Source: Halichondria panicea
Lineage: Eukaryota; Porifera; Demospongiae; Suberitida; Halichondriidae
Assembly: GCF_963675165.1 (NCBI RefSeq)
Contig: NC_087379.1
Location: forward strand, 5,924,839 to 5,988,838
DNA: 64,000 bases
Direction of reading: 5' to 3'
Part shown: positions 10,866 to 23,092 of the stretch, one piece after another
How positions within the stretch are numbered: the first letter of the stretch is position 1
How the letters are laid out: each line of letters opens with the position of its first letter
Notes under the pieces: generated by a model
What the model was told of the DNA's origin: nothing
The model's input: only the letters and a program-made list of their open reading frames with translations
Databases searched by the model: none
Position numbers and translations under genes: made by a program

Positions 10866-13088
10866 ATGGCTGAGAGAGTGACTACGAAAGAAGCTCTCAA
10901 GAAACTTGATGCTCAACTCGAATGCTCCCTTTGTCTCGACACTTTCAAGCAGCCGAAACTTTTGCCTTGTTTTCACGTGTTTTGCAAGTCCCCGTGTCTG
11001 GAGAAACTAGTGACCAAGGATGGACGCTCCCTCACTTGTCCCACCTGTCGACACATTGTCCCACTGTCAGAGAGGGGAGTGGCTGGACTGCAATCAGACT
11101 TCCACATCGACCACTTGTTTGATATACAAGATGCTTTCAACAAGGCCGAAGACAACAATGATACGAACTGTGGCAGCTGTGACGATGGTAGAGCCACCGG
11201 GTACTGTAACGACTGTGGCGACTTTTTGTGTGACAAATGTCAAGCTGCTCATAAGATAGTGAAATATCTACGGAATCATAAACTAATTTCACTGGATGAA
11301 CTCAAAGCTCAAGTGACTAGCCTGGTTCCCCCAAAGAAGGCCGTCCCCCATTGCCCCAAACACTCGGGGAATGACCTTAAAATATATTGCGATACCTGCT
11401 CCACTCTTATTTGCATGGACTGCACCATTCGTATCCACAAAGACCACAACTACGACCTGGTGGCTGATGTGCTGACCAAGCACAAGGAAGAACTTGTCTC
11501 CAGCCTCAAACTAGTCAAAGAGAAGCTGGACAGTGTACAACGAGCTCTGAAGGACTTTGACACAAGAGCCAAGGCAATCCACGATCAGAGGGCCGCGATT
11601 GAAGCCAACATCCACAATGAGATTGACGAACAACATCGACTGTTGGACCAACGAAGGACAGAGCTTATGGTAGAGCTAGAGATGCTGACTCAGCAAAAGC
11701 TTAAGGATCTGGCGGCAGAAAGGGACCAAGTGGAGATCACTCAGGTGAAACTGACTAGCTGTCTGGAGTACGCTGAGGGGGGTCTCAAAACAGGCACAGA
11801 CAGTGAAGTACTCGAAATGAAATCTTCCGTTATTAAGAGAGTCGAACATTTTTCTACTGAATTTGAATCAAATGCTATTCAACCAGAGACAAAAGCTGAC
11901 ATGGAACTGATCACTGAAGGAAAAGAACCTCTCCAACAAGCTTATCGAAATTTTTTACAGATTGATCACAGTGGTTCATTCGGCTTAGAGAACAGCCACA
12001 CGACAGGAAATGGTCTGAAAGGTGCTACAACTGGAGAAACAAAAACTGTGTCCTTTCAAGCAATGACCAAGAATTCCAACGGTAAACTCGACCTCAAAGC
12101 TGAACTTGTGCATATCAAAAGCAAAGATAAAAGTAAATGTGAAGTGGTGATTGTTCGAAAACATGGCCAACACAAGATCAACTATCGCCCTATGAAACGA
12201 GGAAAGCATGAACTACACATCACTGTCAATGGGGACGCAGTACGAGGCAGTCCATTCCCAATAGCTGTAGCCCCATCACCACAGAGCTTCATCAAGCCTT
12301 CCCGAGTTGTACGAGGTGTGAACAGCCCACGAGGCACTGTCTCCAACAATAAGGGTCAGTTGGTTGTTGTTGTTGGTAATGGAGCTACCGTCTCTGTATT
12401 GACACCAGAGGGTGAGAAGATACAAACGTTTGGAAAGCTGAGTAATGCATTTGGAGTGACTGTGGACAAAGACGACAACATCTATGTAGTTGATTGTAAC
12501 AATCATCGTGTGAAGAAGTTCTCATCCGGCGGAGGTTTTGTGAAAGCTGTTGGTAGTCATGGCAGTAGTAACCTTCACTTTAATACCCCATTTGGTATAT
12601 GTTATAACAGAACAGACAACAACCTGTATGTGTCTGATCAGTGTAACAACAGAATACAAGTGCTCTCTACTGATTTGACGTTCATACGATGTTTCGGTAT
12701 ACGTGGAATTGGGAACGGACAATTACAAAACCCATTATATGCAGCATTTGATAGTGCCAACAACCTCTATGTGACTGATCATGGTAACAATCGAGTACAA
12801 GTCTTCACTGCTGGAGGTCAATTCCTGAGAACCTTCTCACAAAAAGCCAACGGTCAGAAGCTAAGTCATCCCTGGGCCATAGCCATCGACAGTAGTGACA
12901 CAGTGTACGTCAGTGAGAATGAACCACATCATATGAGTGTGTTCACATCTCAGGGAGCCTACATTACCACGTTTGGTGGACCAGGAACAAAAGAGGGACA
13001 GTTTAATACCATTTATGGACTCTCTATTGATCGCAATGACTCTGTTGTTGTATCCGATCAAGGCAACAAGCGACTGCAGATATTCTAA
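10866..13088 (+). CDS. TRIM-NHL protein, copy 2
   Basis: A 740-aa RING, B-box 1, B-box 2, coiled-coil, filamin and NHL protein. The start is the ATG in AAAGCCATGG after the acceptor ending at 10834. An upstream open stretch ending at the donor 10711/10712 joins in frame. It differs from copy 1 in B-box 1 (DDGRATGYC ... AHKIVKYLRNHK type, shared with copy 4), in a shorter linker before the filamin domain, and at many propeller loop residues. Examples are VDCNNHRV for MECGNHRV, TPFG for NPCG, and SDQGNKR for SDCNNER. It also has a two-residue longer VVVVGNGATV loop generated in a GTT run. All RING and B-box zinc ligands are present. It lies between DHAD copy 2 and the intact MED18 copy 2. Confidence 0.93.
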   Translation: MAERVTTKEALKKLDAQLECSLCLDTFKQPKLLPCFHVFCKSPCLEKLVTKDGRSLTCPTCRHIVPLSERGVAGLQSDFHIDHLFDIQDAFNKAEDNNDTNCGSCDDGRATGYCNDCGDFLCDKCQAAHKIVKYLRNHKLISLDELKAQVTSLVPPKKAVPHCPKHSGNDLKIYCDTCSTLICMDCTIRIHKDHNYDLVADVLTKHKEELVSSLKLVKEKLDSVQRALKDFDTRAKAIHDQRAAIEANIHNEIDEQHRLLDQRRTELMVELEMLTQQKLKDLAAERDQVEITQVKLTSCLEYAEGGLKTGTDSEVLEMKSSVIKRVEHFSTEFESNAIQPETKADMELITEGKEPLQQAYRNFLQIDHSGSFGLENSHTTGNGLKGATTGETKTVSFQAMTKNSNGKLDLKAELVHIKSKDKSKCEVVIVRKHGQHKINYRPMKRGKHELHITVNGDAVRGSPFPIAVAPSPQSFIKPSRVVRGVNSPRGTVSNNKGQLVVVVGNGATVSVLTPEGEKIQTFGKLSNAFGVTVDKDDNIYVVDCNNHRVKKFSSGGGFVKAVGSHGSSNLHFNTPFGICYNRTDNNLYVSDQCNNRIQVLSTDLTFIRCFGIRGIGNGQLQNPLYAAFDSANNLYVTDHGNNRVQVFTAGGQFLRTFSQKANGQKLSHPWAIAIDSSDTVYVSENEPHHMSVFTSQGAYITTFGGPGTKEGQFNTIYGLSIDRNDSVVVSDQGNKRLQIF

Positions 13089-13233
13089 CGAAATAAGTAG
13101 AAAAGTGGACAAAGTAGTACGTAGCTCTGTGTAGAAATAGTTGGTAGCGTTATTATTTTATTTGGAATGTGAAATGAAACTATTATTTGTTGCATGTGTT
13201 GATGCAATTATAGTGGTAGGTAAAGATCATCAT

Positions 13234-13239
13234 AATAAA
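13234..13239 (+). terminator. AATAAA poly(A) signal just before MED18 copy 2
   Basis: The hexamer lies 145 nt after the TRIM copy 2 stop and 15 nt before the MED18 ATG, so the TRIM 3' end and MED18 5' end must overlap. Confidence 0.5.
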
Positions 13240-13253
13240 AAGTAACATCCAGC

Positions 13254-15713
13254 ATGGCCATACAGCAACCAAAACCTCCTCCAAATCAGCAGCTGTATGA
13301 GTTTCTACTGTTTGGCAGTGTGTCTGACAGTGAACTGCCCTCTTTACTGCACCGACTGAGAGGACTGGCTGACTTTGCAACCTGTGGAGGCATAGCATTC
13401 ATTGACAAGGAGCAAACTTATAAAATTGGTCCGTGGCGTGTTAATAGTATATCCTGTACAGTATGTGATATATGCCACTGGTTATTTAATACAGAAATAG
13501 GTAACACTCGCTCTGTTGTTAGAGTTCGACAGTCGCTAGACAATGCCGAGGCCCCCTTGTGAGTTACACACCCCCCACATGTGTACCCCCACCCCATACC
13601 ATATACATGTTACTACCTTGTTCCCCAGGCAACTCATATACACTGGGCAGCTGGACCTGGGTGATGCTAACAGGCCGGCTGGAGTGAGGAGTTGTGTACA
13701 CACTGCATGCAGTAACAACGCCGCAGAATGCCTCAAGGAAATGGGATTCATGTAAGCAATAAAGTGCCCAGAATTGTCTTGCCAGCTGGCTATTTTCAAT
13801 CCAGAACATTGAATAGCTAACCCTCGGCTGTTGACATGATCTACAAGTGTATAGCAACCCAAAGAGTGTTGCTGGCTATAAAGCAGCAAGTAACGTAACA
13901 GGCTGAGATTGTAGTTTTAGTATAATTATAGTACATGCATTATTTGCCTGTTTATGACATCTGAGTTTTACCTCCATTCTGTATTCTGTGGACTTAGACA
14001 GCAAAGCAAAGAAGCATGGAGTCTTATGGCTCTTGGGGTATGCTGGTAGGAAAAGAAATAACAATCATAATTCTAGCTTTCTGCTTTAGTGACCCTGTTC
14101 TATTGTTCCTGGTACAGGATCGCTTCAACTGTTATATGTATAGGCTACCTCGAATAAAGGCCGCGTGTAGTTAGCTAGCTGCCAACATGCAAGTTAGCTT
14201 TTGCTCGCTTTTATTCGACAACAAAGCTTTAACATCGAAATCTACCACTAATAACGTGTTGTGTGAAGGCTATCCATGCTGTAAACGCAGTGCTGTGGCA
14301 TCCAGGTGAGGACTCACAATTACAAACAGACAAACAAACCAAACGACTACTATACCCGTGGCCGCCCACGCACGCCTCGGGTAATCAACACACAAATTTA
14401 CCTTTTGTAATAGCCTCTAAAATGTGGTAGAAACTACATGTAGGCCTAAGAGGTGGTATGTTTTTGTCTAGTCTAGAGGTGGTTAGTACCGACCACCACC
14501 GACCAGTGTGGTCATATCCCTACTTAAGTTTAACTACACACACATTATAAATTCAACAGACACGATTCCAACAATTCAACATACATTTACAGTTTAGTTT
14601 ATCAGTAATTACATAATTATTATATCTCCATGGGCAACCCTGACAGTTTGTGCACACACTGACAGAGCTGTCTATGAGCTGATACTGAGAGGCTACGTGT
14701 TCAGAAAGGGGCAAATGAAGATTGCCGTCTTCAAACTCTATCAGGTGTGTTTATTTGTTGTTGCTAGCTGACACTAAACATTCCAGTGAGAAACCATCCC
14801 CTTTACAGTCTAAATAGCTGGTGGCATTTAGAGTTGAACATATCTAACTTCCGTAGCATGTCTACAGTTTGGGTTGAACTACAAATACAGTTGAGTCCAC
14901 CCTAGTTCAGGCGAGAGCACACACAGGATGGTAGTGGATGATTAGCATATACTGTTTGTAGGAGAAAACGTGTGAATTAATTATGCTAACAAGTGCACCG
15001 TGTGGGTTGTGCTAGCCTACACAAGGGAAGATAGGTCGACTGCCTTTCCCTAATCCACCGATGTACCGGTAGTACATGTATGTGAAGGTGCATAGCTTAA
15101 AATGCATTCAAGAGTCTATATATATATAATACAAGAGAGAGAAAAAAAGTATAGAAGGTAGCATAACCTTGCATCCAAAAATTAATGTAATCTCCTGCTT
15201 TGTAACAAAAGTGACCAATCTGAGGCCCAGAGCTGCTACTAATAAATTCTCATTAATTTATTATGTGTTTCAGGCAGGAAGTCACGTTGCTTTCCGAATT
15301 ATTTCAAATGCACGGTTATACTACTTTCGATACTCTCTCTTATGGGCTTTTGATAATTATAGGGAAGTTTAGATAATTAAGCCTATTGGGAAAAGTGCTA
15401 CATAGATAAGGCTATTTGGGGGAAGTTCTTGTTGTACTAGCAAGTACATAGCACTAAGTTATATGCCATTCAGCTTAAATATCGTGATCAACATGGTAAA
15501 TTTGTATTACTGTTCATACTACCCCTCCCCGCCCACCCACACACACACACACAGCCGTCAGGAGAGGGAGCTGGTGTAGCGGGTGCCCAGCTGTTGTCAG
15601 AGCACTACCTGGTGGAGTTGTCAGCTGTGACCACATCAGGGCACGACAACGTTGGCATGGAGATGAGGGCTTTCGCTGAGCAACTCAAACCGTATCCTAT
15701 GGAACAATTGTGA
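13254..15713 (+). CDS. MED18: Mediator complex subunit 18, copy 2 (intact)
   Basis: Four exons give a 221-aa protein: 13254-13558, 13629-13751, 14666-14744 and 15555-15713. All junctions have GT-AG and matching phases (2, 2, 0). Animal MED18 is about 208 aa. Recognisable blocks in order are LYEFLLFGS, LLHRLRGLAD, the SLDNAEAPL turn, GQLDLGDANRP, CLKEMGF, VFRKGQMKI and YLVELSAV ... FAEQLKP. MED18 pairs with MED20 in the Mediator head module, contacting RNA polymerase II. The ATG sits in a good context (AGCATGG) and only 165 nt separate it from the TRIM stop. It is nearly identical in protein to copy 5, so at least two working MED18 genes are predicted. Confidence 0.92.
14047..14665. repeat. 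MED18 intron 2, the segment used as array landmark
   Basis: The intron begins its best-conserved part with GTAGGAAAAGAAATAACAAT, also found at position 1, 21758 and 35966. It includes a CCCGTGGCCGCCCACGCACG ... CGGGTAATC block resembling the end of the dispersed repeat at 47565 and 52000. No coding potential is seen. Confidence 0.6.
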
Positions 15714-16577
15714 ATTATATTATGATTATACAGCTAGTGTACGTATGGTGAATTATGGGAGGTGCATATAATGTCATAGCTAGCTTGTGTTAATTGGCTT
15801 GTGAAACAAACATTGTTTATAGCCAAGTTTGTAGGTAAACATCAGTTGCCTAAAGTATGTTCGTGTACTCTGACAGTAGATGATGCTGTTTGGCCTGGCT
15901 TTTAGTTGTACTTAGCAATGTAAATTAGTCCACTAGTAGTTGCCTGGCAATATGGTGACAACCATACAGCTAGTGGAGTTCTCACAGTCGCTGTATTGTA
16001 CCCTCTGTGACATCAGATGCTGATAAAGATTGTATAGGTGTTGATAAGGTGAAGACATTTTGTGCATGCCATGGGAACCAGGGCTGTAAGTAGTAGTACC
16101 TGTTCTATGATGCACCCACTCTTCGAATAGGCCAATTAATCCTGTCTCAGTGAAGAAGATTGCGTTAGCCCTAAGTTTGTTCCATACCGTGTATTTGTAG
16201 TTTTATGCATGATTATAATCATAGATATTCACTGAGACAACAATATTGTTACGGTGGATGTGTTTCCTTCATGAATGATTAGATTGGTGTCACCTTCCCC
16301 TTTCCATGCAGTTGACTGGTCTTGGGTACGTCATCCGCGAGTCTTAAAGACCCACATTCCTTATTATATAAAGTTCATCAAACGAAGTGATACTCATAGC
16401 AACTCCAGGCATCCCTTCTGAAGCTGAAGTGGTTGATTTAAACTAATACCTATAACGCACGAATCAGAACTCTTGGCAGCTAAAACAGCTTTGGCAGGTA
16501 ACACGCAGTTGAACTTTGACCTAAGAAATGTGAGTCTAAAACACTTCCTTGACTCCCAGATGTCGTACCTGGTGTAG
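15714..16577. other. Array spacer after MED18 copy 2
   Basis: No gene is seen. The spacer recurs after MED18 copy 3 (from 23093) and copy 5 (from 37655). It contains short open frames that recur only because the DNA is duplicated. Confidence 0.6.
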
Positions 16578-18059
16578 GGCTGATGTGGATCTGTGTATTG
16601 AGGACTTCAACAGGATCGATTGCTATCGTGTGCCTCTGCTAGGCAACTTCAAGCCCCATGGAAAGGTTTCCATTACATAATTATACTGAGCACATACCTG
16701 TACCCTCACCACATACCCTTGTACACACCACGGTCAAGACAACCACATACCCTTGTACACACCATGGTCAAGACAACCACATACCCTTGTGTACACAGCA
16801 ATAGTCATGATAACCACATACCTCTGTACCCACAGTACCACATAGCAGACCTGCACACTGCTGGAGGCCTCCCGATACTTATAAAGGAGCTACTAGACGC
16901 AGGGCTCTTACATGGTGACTGTCTCACAGTGACCGGAAAGACTGTGACAGAGAATTTAGCATCTGTCTCCAAAGCATCTGATCTGACACAGGACGTTGTG
17001 TACCCATTCTCTAAACCCTCTCCCCTCCCGGGCACCACATTACCATTATCAAGGTGAGATGGATAAGCTGTGTGTATTCTCACCTATGCAATCATTGTGA
17101 GTAAGTATTTTGTTTTGTGAATCATGCATGTGCGTTTTATTTGAACAGCTATACACAATGTTTACATTTAGACGTGATAATTATCAAAAATAATAGTTAT
17201 CCTCTCATGATTGCATCCCATCCCAGGGTAGCCTGGCAACAGACAGTGCCGTGCTGAAGCTGAGTGGGAAAGTGTTTGACAAGCCGTTCAAAGGCCCAGT
17301 GAGTCTACACACCATGCATGGACACAATGCCTCCTTTATTGAGGTGTGTCTGCTTGTTCCCAGGCCATTGTGTTCGATGGGGAGGGGCCAGCCTATGATG
17401 CCATTATGGGTGGCCAGGTTAAACCAGGACAGGTGCTCGTCATACGATATGAAGGACCCAAGGGAAGGTGAGCAAGTATTCAAGTTGCATTTAGATTCAA
17501 ATATTTAGCCTGAATCCATGCCTTGGTTGTTTGCCTCATCTGTCACTATAGCTACAGTTTTATCAGTGTCAGATTCAGTTTATTGTACAGTATAATTATA
17601 CCCCCCCATACATGATACACACCTCCTCCTTGTAGCCCTGGCATGTCTGAGATGTTGAGTCCAGGCTCTGCACTGGTTGGTGCCGGCCTAGGTAAGACCG
17701 TTCCCTTGATAACTGATGGATGCTTCAGCGGAGCATCTCATGGGATCATGATTGGTCATGTGACACCCGAGGCATTCGTGGGCAGGCCTATAGCACTGGT
17801 GGAGAACGGAGATATGATAAGCATTGATGCTGTCAACAGGAGAGTAGATCTGGTGAGTGTACAAATCATTATGAGCACTGTACATGTGATGGATGCATAC
17901 ATACTCCCCCGCACACCCACGCAGGAGGTCAGTAAGGAGGTGTTGACGGCTCGGAAAGCTTGCTGGAAGATTCCCCAAGAGCGTCAGAAAGTGAAGGGTC
18001 TACTGGCAAAGTATCGACGCTCTGTGTCCAGTGCACATACAGGAGCTGTAACCAGCTGA
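16578..18059 (+). pseudogene. ilvD: Dihydroxy-acid dehydratase C-terminal fragment, copy 3 (frameshifted)
   Basis: Exons are 16578-16665, 16836-17053, 17227-17298, 17364-17467, 17636-17852 and 17925-18059. The first has a 3-nt gain that rewrites IADRV as IDCYRV. The second is 218 nt where sister copies have 219: one C is missing in the CCCCTCTCC run, which shifts the frame. The other exons are open with correct splice sites, including [20 protein letters not shown] and [10 protein letters not shown]. The N-terminal half is absent. Only an unspliced or re-started fragment could be made. Confidence 0.85.
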
Positions 18060-18535
18060 ACCAACTGAACATTATAGTAGAGCAGCTATACATAATTATG
18101 ATTGTGCACTAGTTGTGGCCTAATGATGTGGAGTCTAATGTACAACGTTTCGTTATCAAATGTGCGAATGATTTATTGGAATGTCTTCAGCACATGTTTC
18201 TTTATAACTCTTCACTCGTTGAGCTACAATGTAGGTGTACATGTGTTTACCTTGTGTTTGTGGTTGTTTCTTCAGAACTTTTCTTATGGAATGTTGCTGT
18301 GAATATTGTTACCAATAATTACCGTACACATGATGTAGGTCACCCCATTTTTCTTCAAGCGCGCTCAAAAGGAATTGTGAGTTCCTAGATCTTATATTTA
18401 TAATAGGTACAGGTATCCCTGTGCATCACCTGTACTCTTCTTTGAATATCTATGTGTTATTTTGGCATAATTTATAACATTCAACAATATTGTGTGTCCC
18501 CACAGAAAACAAACCTTACGATAATCCCCAAAGCC

Positions 18536-20761
18536 ATGGCTGAGAGAGTGACTACGAAAGAAGCTCTCAAGAAACTTGATGCTCAACTCGAATGCTCCCT
18601 TTGTCTCGACACTTTTAAGCAACCGAAACTCTTGCCTTGTTTTCATGTGTTTTGCAAGTCCCCGTGTCTGGAGAAACTAGTGACCAAGGATGGACGCTCC
18701 CTCACTTGTCCCACCTGTCGACACATTGTCCCACTGTCAGAGAGGGGAGTGGCTGGACTGCAATCAGACTTTCACATCGACCACTTGTTTGAGATACAAG
18801 ATGCTTTCAACAAGGCCGAAGACGACAATGATAAGAACTGTGGCAGCTGTGAGAATGGCAGAGCCACCGGGTACTGTAACGACTGTGGGGACTTTTTGTG
18901 TGACAGGTGTCAAACTGCTCACAAATTTGTTAAACTTTCAAAAAATCATAAACTAATTTCGCTGGATGAACTCAAAGCTCAAGTGACTAGCCTGGTTCCC
19001 CCCAAGAAGGCCGTCCCCCATTGTCCCAAACACTCGGAGAATGCCCTTAAGATATATTGCGATACATGCTCCACTCTCATTTGCATGGACTGCACCATTC
19101 GTATCCACAAAGACCACAACTACGACCTGGTGGCTGATGTGCTGACCAAGCACAAGGAAGAACTTGTCTCCAGTCTCAAACCAGTCAAAGAGAAGCTGGA
19201 CAGTGTACAACGAGCTCTGAAGGACTTTGACACAAGAGCCAAGGCAATCCACAATCAGAGGGCCGCGATTGAAGCCAACATCCACAAGGAGATTGACGAA
19301 CAACATCGACTGTTGGACCAACGAAGGACAGAGCTTGTGGGAGAGCTAGAGATGCTGACTCAGCAAAAGCTTAAGGATCTGGCGGCACAAAGGGACCAAG
19401 TGGAGATCACTCAGGTGAAACTGACCAGCTGTCTGGAGTACACTGAGGGGGGTCTCAAAACAGGCACAGACGGTGAAGTACTCGAAATGAAATCTTCCGT
19501 TATTAAGAGAGTCGAACATTTTTCTACTGAATTTGAATCAAACGCTATTCAGCCAGAGACAAAAGCTGACATGGAACTGATCACTGAAGGAAAAGAATCT
19601 CTCCAACAAGCTTGTCGAGATTTCCTACAGATTGATCACAGTGGTTCATTCAGCTTAGAGAACAGCCACACGACAGGAAATGGTCTGAAAGGTGCTACAA
19701 CTGGAGAAACAAAAACTGTGTCCTTTCAAGCAATGACCAAGAAAAACAAGAAATCCAAAAACAAACTCGACCTCAAAGCTGAACTTGTGCATATCGAAAG
19801 CAAAGATAAAAGTAAATGTGAAATTGTGGTTGTTCGAAAACATGGCCAATACAAGATCAACTATCGCCCTATGAAACGAGGAAAGCATGAACTACACATC
19901 ACTGTCAATGGGGATGCAGTACGAGGCAGTCCATTCCCAATAGCTGTAGCTCCATCACCACAGAGCTTTGTCAAGCCTTCCCGAGTTGTGCGAGGTGTGA
20001 ACAGCCCACGAGGCACTGTCTCCAACAATAAGGGTCAGTTGGTTGTTGTTGAAGGAGCTACTGTCTCTGTATTGACACCAGAGGGTGAGAAGATACAAAC
20101 GTTTGGAAAGCTGAATAGTGCATATGGAGTGACTGTGGACAAAGATGACAACATGTATGTGATGGAGTATGGCAATCATCGTTTGAGTAAATTCTCATCT
20201 GACGGAGAGTTTGTGGCAGCTGTTGGTAGTCAAGGCAGTGGTAACCTTCAGTTTAGTAACCCTGTTGGTATATGTTATAACAGAAGAGACAACAACCTGT
20301 ATGTGCCTGATCAGAGTAACCACAGAATACAAGTGCTCTCTACTGAACTGAAGTTCGTACGATGTTTCGGTACACGTGGCAAAGGGAACGGACAATTACA
20401 AAACCCGTTTTGTGCAACATTTGATAGTGCCAACAACCTCTATGTGACTGATTACAGTAACCATCGAGTACAAGTCTTCACTGCTGAAGGTCAATTCTTG
20501 AGAACCTTCTCACAAAAAGCTAACGATCAGAAGCTGAGTCAACCCTGGACCATAGCCATCGACAGCAGTGACACAGTGTACGTCAGTGAGAATGGACCGC
20601 ATCATGTGAGTGTGTTCACATCTCAGGGAGCCTACATCACCACGTTTGGTGGACAAGGAATGAAAGAGGGACAGTTTAGTAGCATTTACGGACTCTCTAT
20701 TGATCGCAATGACTCTGTTGTTGTGTCCGATCTGGACAATGGACGACTGCAGATATTCTAA
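18536..20761 (+). CDS. TRIM-NHL protein, copy 3
   Basis: A 741-aa protein with the same domain order as copy 1 and the same ENGRATGYC B-box 1. The start is the ATG in AAAGCCATGG after the acceptor ending at 18505. The upstream exon ends at 18376 and joins in frame. Differences from copy 1 are concentrated in propeller loops: MEYGNHRL, NPVG, PDQSNHR, PFCATFD, DYSNHRV, SQPWTIAID and SDLDNGR. All zinc ligands are present. DHAD copy 3 is upstream and MED18 copy 3, lacking an exon, is downstream. Confidence 0.93.
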   Translation: MAERVTTKEALKKLDAQLECSLCLDTFKQPKLLPCFHVFCKSPCLEKLVTKDGRSLTCPTCRHIVPLSERGVAGLQSDFHIDHLFEIQDAFNKAEDDNDKNCGSCENGRATGYCNDCGDFLCDRCQTAHKFVKLSKNHKLISLDELKAQVTSLVPPKKAVPHCPKHSENALKIYCDTCSTLICMDCTIRIHKDHNYDLVADVLTKHKEELVSSLKPVKEKLDSVQRALKDFDTRAKAIHNQRAAIEANIHKEIDEQHRLLDQRRTELVGELEMLTQQKLKDLAAQRDQVEITQVKLTSCLEYTEGGLKTGTDGEVLEMKSSVIKRVEHFSTEFESNAIQPETKADMELITEGKESLQQACRDFLQIDHSGSFSLENSHTTGNGLKGATTGETKTVSFQAMTKKNKKSKNKLDLKAELVHIESKDKSKCEIVVVRKHGQYKINYRPMKRGKHELHITVNGDAVRGSPFPIAVAPSPQSFVKPSRVVRGVNSPRGTVSNNKGQLVVVEGATVSVLTPEGEKIQTFGKLNSAYGVTVDKDDNMYVMEYGNHRLSKFSSDGEFVAAVGSQGSGNLQFSNPVGICYNRRDNNLYVPDQSNHRIQVLSTELKFVRCFGTRGKGNGQLQNPFCATFDSANNLYVTDYSNHRVQVFTAEGQFLRTFSQKANDQKLSQPWTIAIDSSDTVYVSENGPHHVSVFTSQGAYITTFGGQGMKEGQFSSIYGLSIDRNDSVVVSDLDNGRLQIF

Positions 20762-20898
20762 CGAAATAAGTAGAAAAGTGGACAAAGTAGTAGCTCTGTG
20801 TAGAAATAGTTGGTAGCGTTATTATTTTATTTGGAATGTGAAATGAAACTATTATCTGTTGTGTTGATGCAATTATAGTGGTAGGTAAAGATCATCAT

Positions 20899-20904
20899 AA
20901 TAAA
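20899..20904 (+). terminator. AATAAA poly(A) signal before MED18 copy 3
   Basis: Same arrangement as in the other units: the hexamer lies 15 nt before the MED18 ATG at 20919. Confidence 0.5.
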
Positions 20905-20918
20905 AAGTAACATCCAGC

Positions 20919-23092
20919 ATGGCCATACAGCAACCAAAGCCTCCTCCAAATCAGCAGCTGTACGAGTTTCTACTGTTTGGCAGTGTGTCTGACAGTGAAC
21001 TGCCCTCTTTACTGCACCGACTGAGAGGACTGGCTGACTTTGCAACCTGTGGAGGCATAGCATTCATTGACAAGGAGCAAACTTATAAAATTGGTCCGTG
21101 GCGTGTTAATAGTGTGTCCTGTACAGTATGTGATATATGCCACTGGTTATTTAATACAGAAATAGGCAACACTCGTTCTGTCGTTAGAGTTCGACAGTCG
21201 CTAGACAATGCCGAGGCCCCCTTGTGAGTTACACACCCCCCACACGTGTACCCCCACCCCATACCATACACATGTTTCTACCTTGTTCCCCAGGCAACTC
21301 ATATACACTGGGCAGCTGGACCTGGGTGATGCTAACAGGCCGGCTGGAGTGAGGAGTTGTGTACACACTGCATGCAGTAACAATGCTGCAGAATGCCTCA
21401 AGGAAATGGGATTCATGTAAGCACTTTTAATGGCAGGAATGTGCCCAGAATTGTCTTGTATGGTGGCTATTTTCAATCCACAATCTCAAAACTAGAGCAC
21501 TAAAGTGCTAACCCTCGGCCGGCTGTTGACATGATCTACAAGTGTATAGCAACCCAAAGAGTGTTGCTGGCTATAAAGCAGCAAGTAACGTAACAGGCTG
21601 AGATTGGAGTTTTAGTATAATTATAGTACATGCATTATTTGCCTGTTTATGACATCTGAGTTTTACCTCCATTCTGAATTCTATGGACTAGACAGCAAAG
21701 CAAAGAAGCATGGAGTCTTAGAAATAATTTATGGCTTTTGGGGTATGCTCTGGGCCGGGTAGGAAAAGAAATAACAATCATAATTCTAGCTTTCTACTTT
21801 AGTGACCCTGTTCCATTTGTTCCTAATATAGGATCACTTCAGCTGTAAATACGTAGGCTATCTCGAATAAAGGCCGTGTGTAGTTAGCTAGCTGCCAACG
21901 TCCAAGTTAGCTTTTCCTCGCTTTTATTCGACAACAAAGCTTTAACATCGAAATCTACCACAGTTAAAATTAATAACTTGTTGTGTGAAGGCTATCCAGT
22001 CTGTAAACGCAGTGCTGTGGTATCCAGGTGACCAGACTCACAATTACAAACAGACAAACAAACCAACCGACTACTATACCCGTGACCGCCCACGCACGCC
22101 TCGGGTAATCAACACACAAATTTACCTTTTGTATAGCCTCTAAAATGTGGTAATAACTACACGTAGGCCTAAGAGGTTGGTATATTTTTGTCTAGTCTAG
22201 AGGTGGTTAGTACCGACCACCACCGACCAGTGTGGTCATATCCCTACTTAAGTTCAAATAGTTTGTGACTACACTACAAACACATTATAAATTCAACAGA
22301 CACGATTCTAACGATTCAACATACATGTACAAGTACTTAGTTTATCATTGATTATAATTAATTGTTGGTTGTGCTAGCCTACACAAGGGAAGATAGGTTG
22401 ACTGCCTTTCCCTAATCCACCGATGTACCGGTAGTACATGTATGTGAAGGTGCATAGCTTAAAATGCATTCAAGAGTCTATATACATTTGTATATATATA
22501 ATACAAGAGAGAGAAAAAAAGTATAGACGTAGCATAACCTTGCATCCGAAAATTAATGTAATCTCCTGCTTTGTAACAAAAGTGACCAATCTGAGGCCCA
22601 GAGCTGCTACTAATAAATTCTCATTAATTTATTATGCGTTTCAGGCAGGAAGTCACGTACGTTGCTTTCCGAATTATTTCTGATGCACGGTTATACTACA
22701 TTCGATACTCTCTCTTATGGGCTTTTGATAATTATAGGGAAGTTTAGATAATTAAGCCTGTTGGGAAAAGTGCTACATAACAATAGGTAGATAAGGCTAT
22801 TTGGGGAAAGTTCTTGTTGTACTAGCAAGTACATAGCACTAAGTATATGCCATTAAATATCGTGGTCAACATGGTAAATTTGTATTACTGTTCATACTAC
22901 CCCCTCCCCACCCACCCACACACACACACACAGCCGTCAGGAGAGGGAGCTGGTGTAGCGGGTGCCCAGCTGTTGTCAGAGCACTACCTGGTGGAGTTGT
23001 CAGCTGTGACCACATCAGGGCACGACAACGTTGGCATGGAGATGAGGGCTTTCGCTGAGCAACTCAAACCGTATCCTATGGAGCAGTTGTGA
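20919..23092 (+). pseudogene. MED18: MED18 copy 3, exon 3 deleted
   Basis: Exon 1 (20919-21223), exon 2 (21294-21416) and the last exon (22934-23092) are present and open. The segment holding exon 3 is gone. In copies 2 and 5 about 400 bp separate the ACACGATT...ATACAT motif from GTTGTGCTAGCCTACAC, whereas here they almost touch (about 22320-22370). Exon 2 ends in phase 2 and the last exon needs phase 0, so direct joining shifts the frame. The VFRKGQMKI strand is lost. A truncated product of about 142 aa from exons 1 and 2 is the most it could give. Confidence 0.85.
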
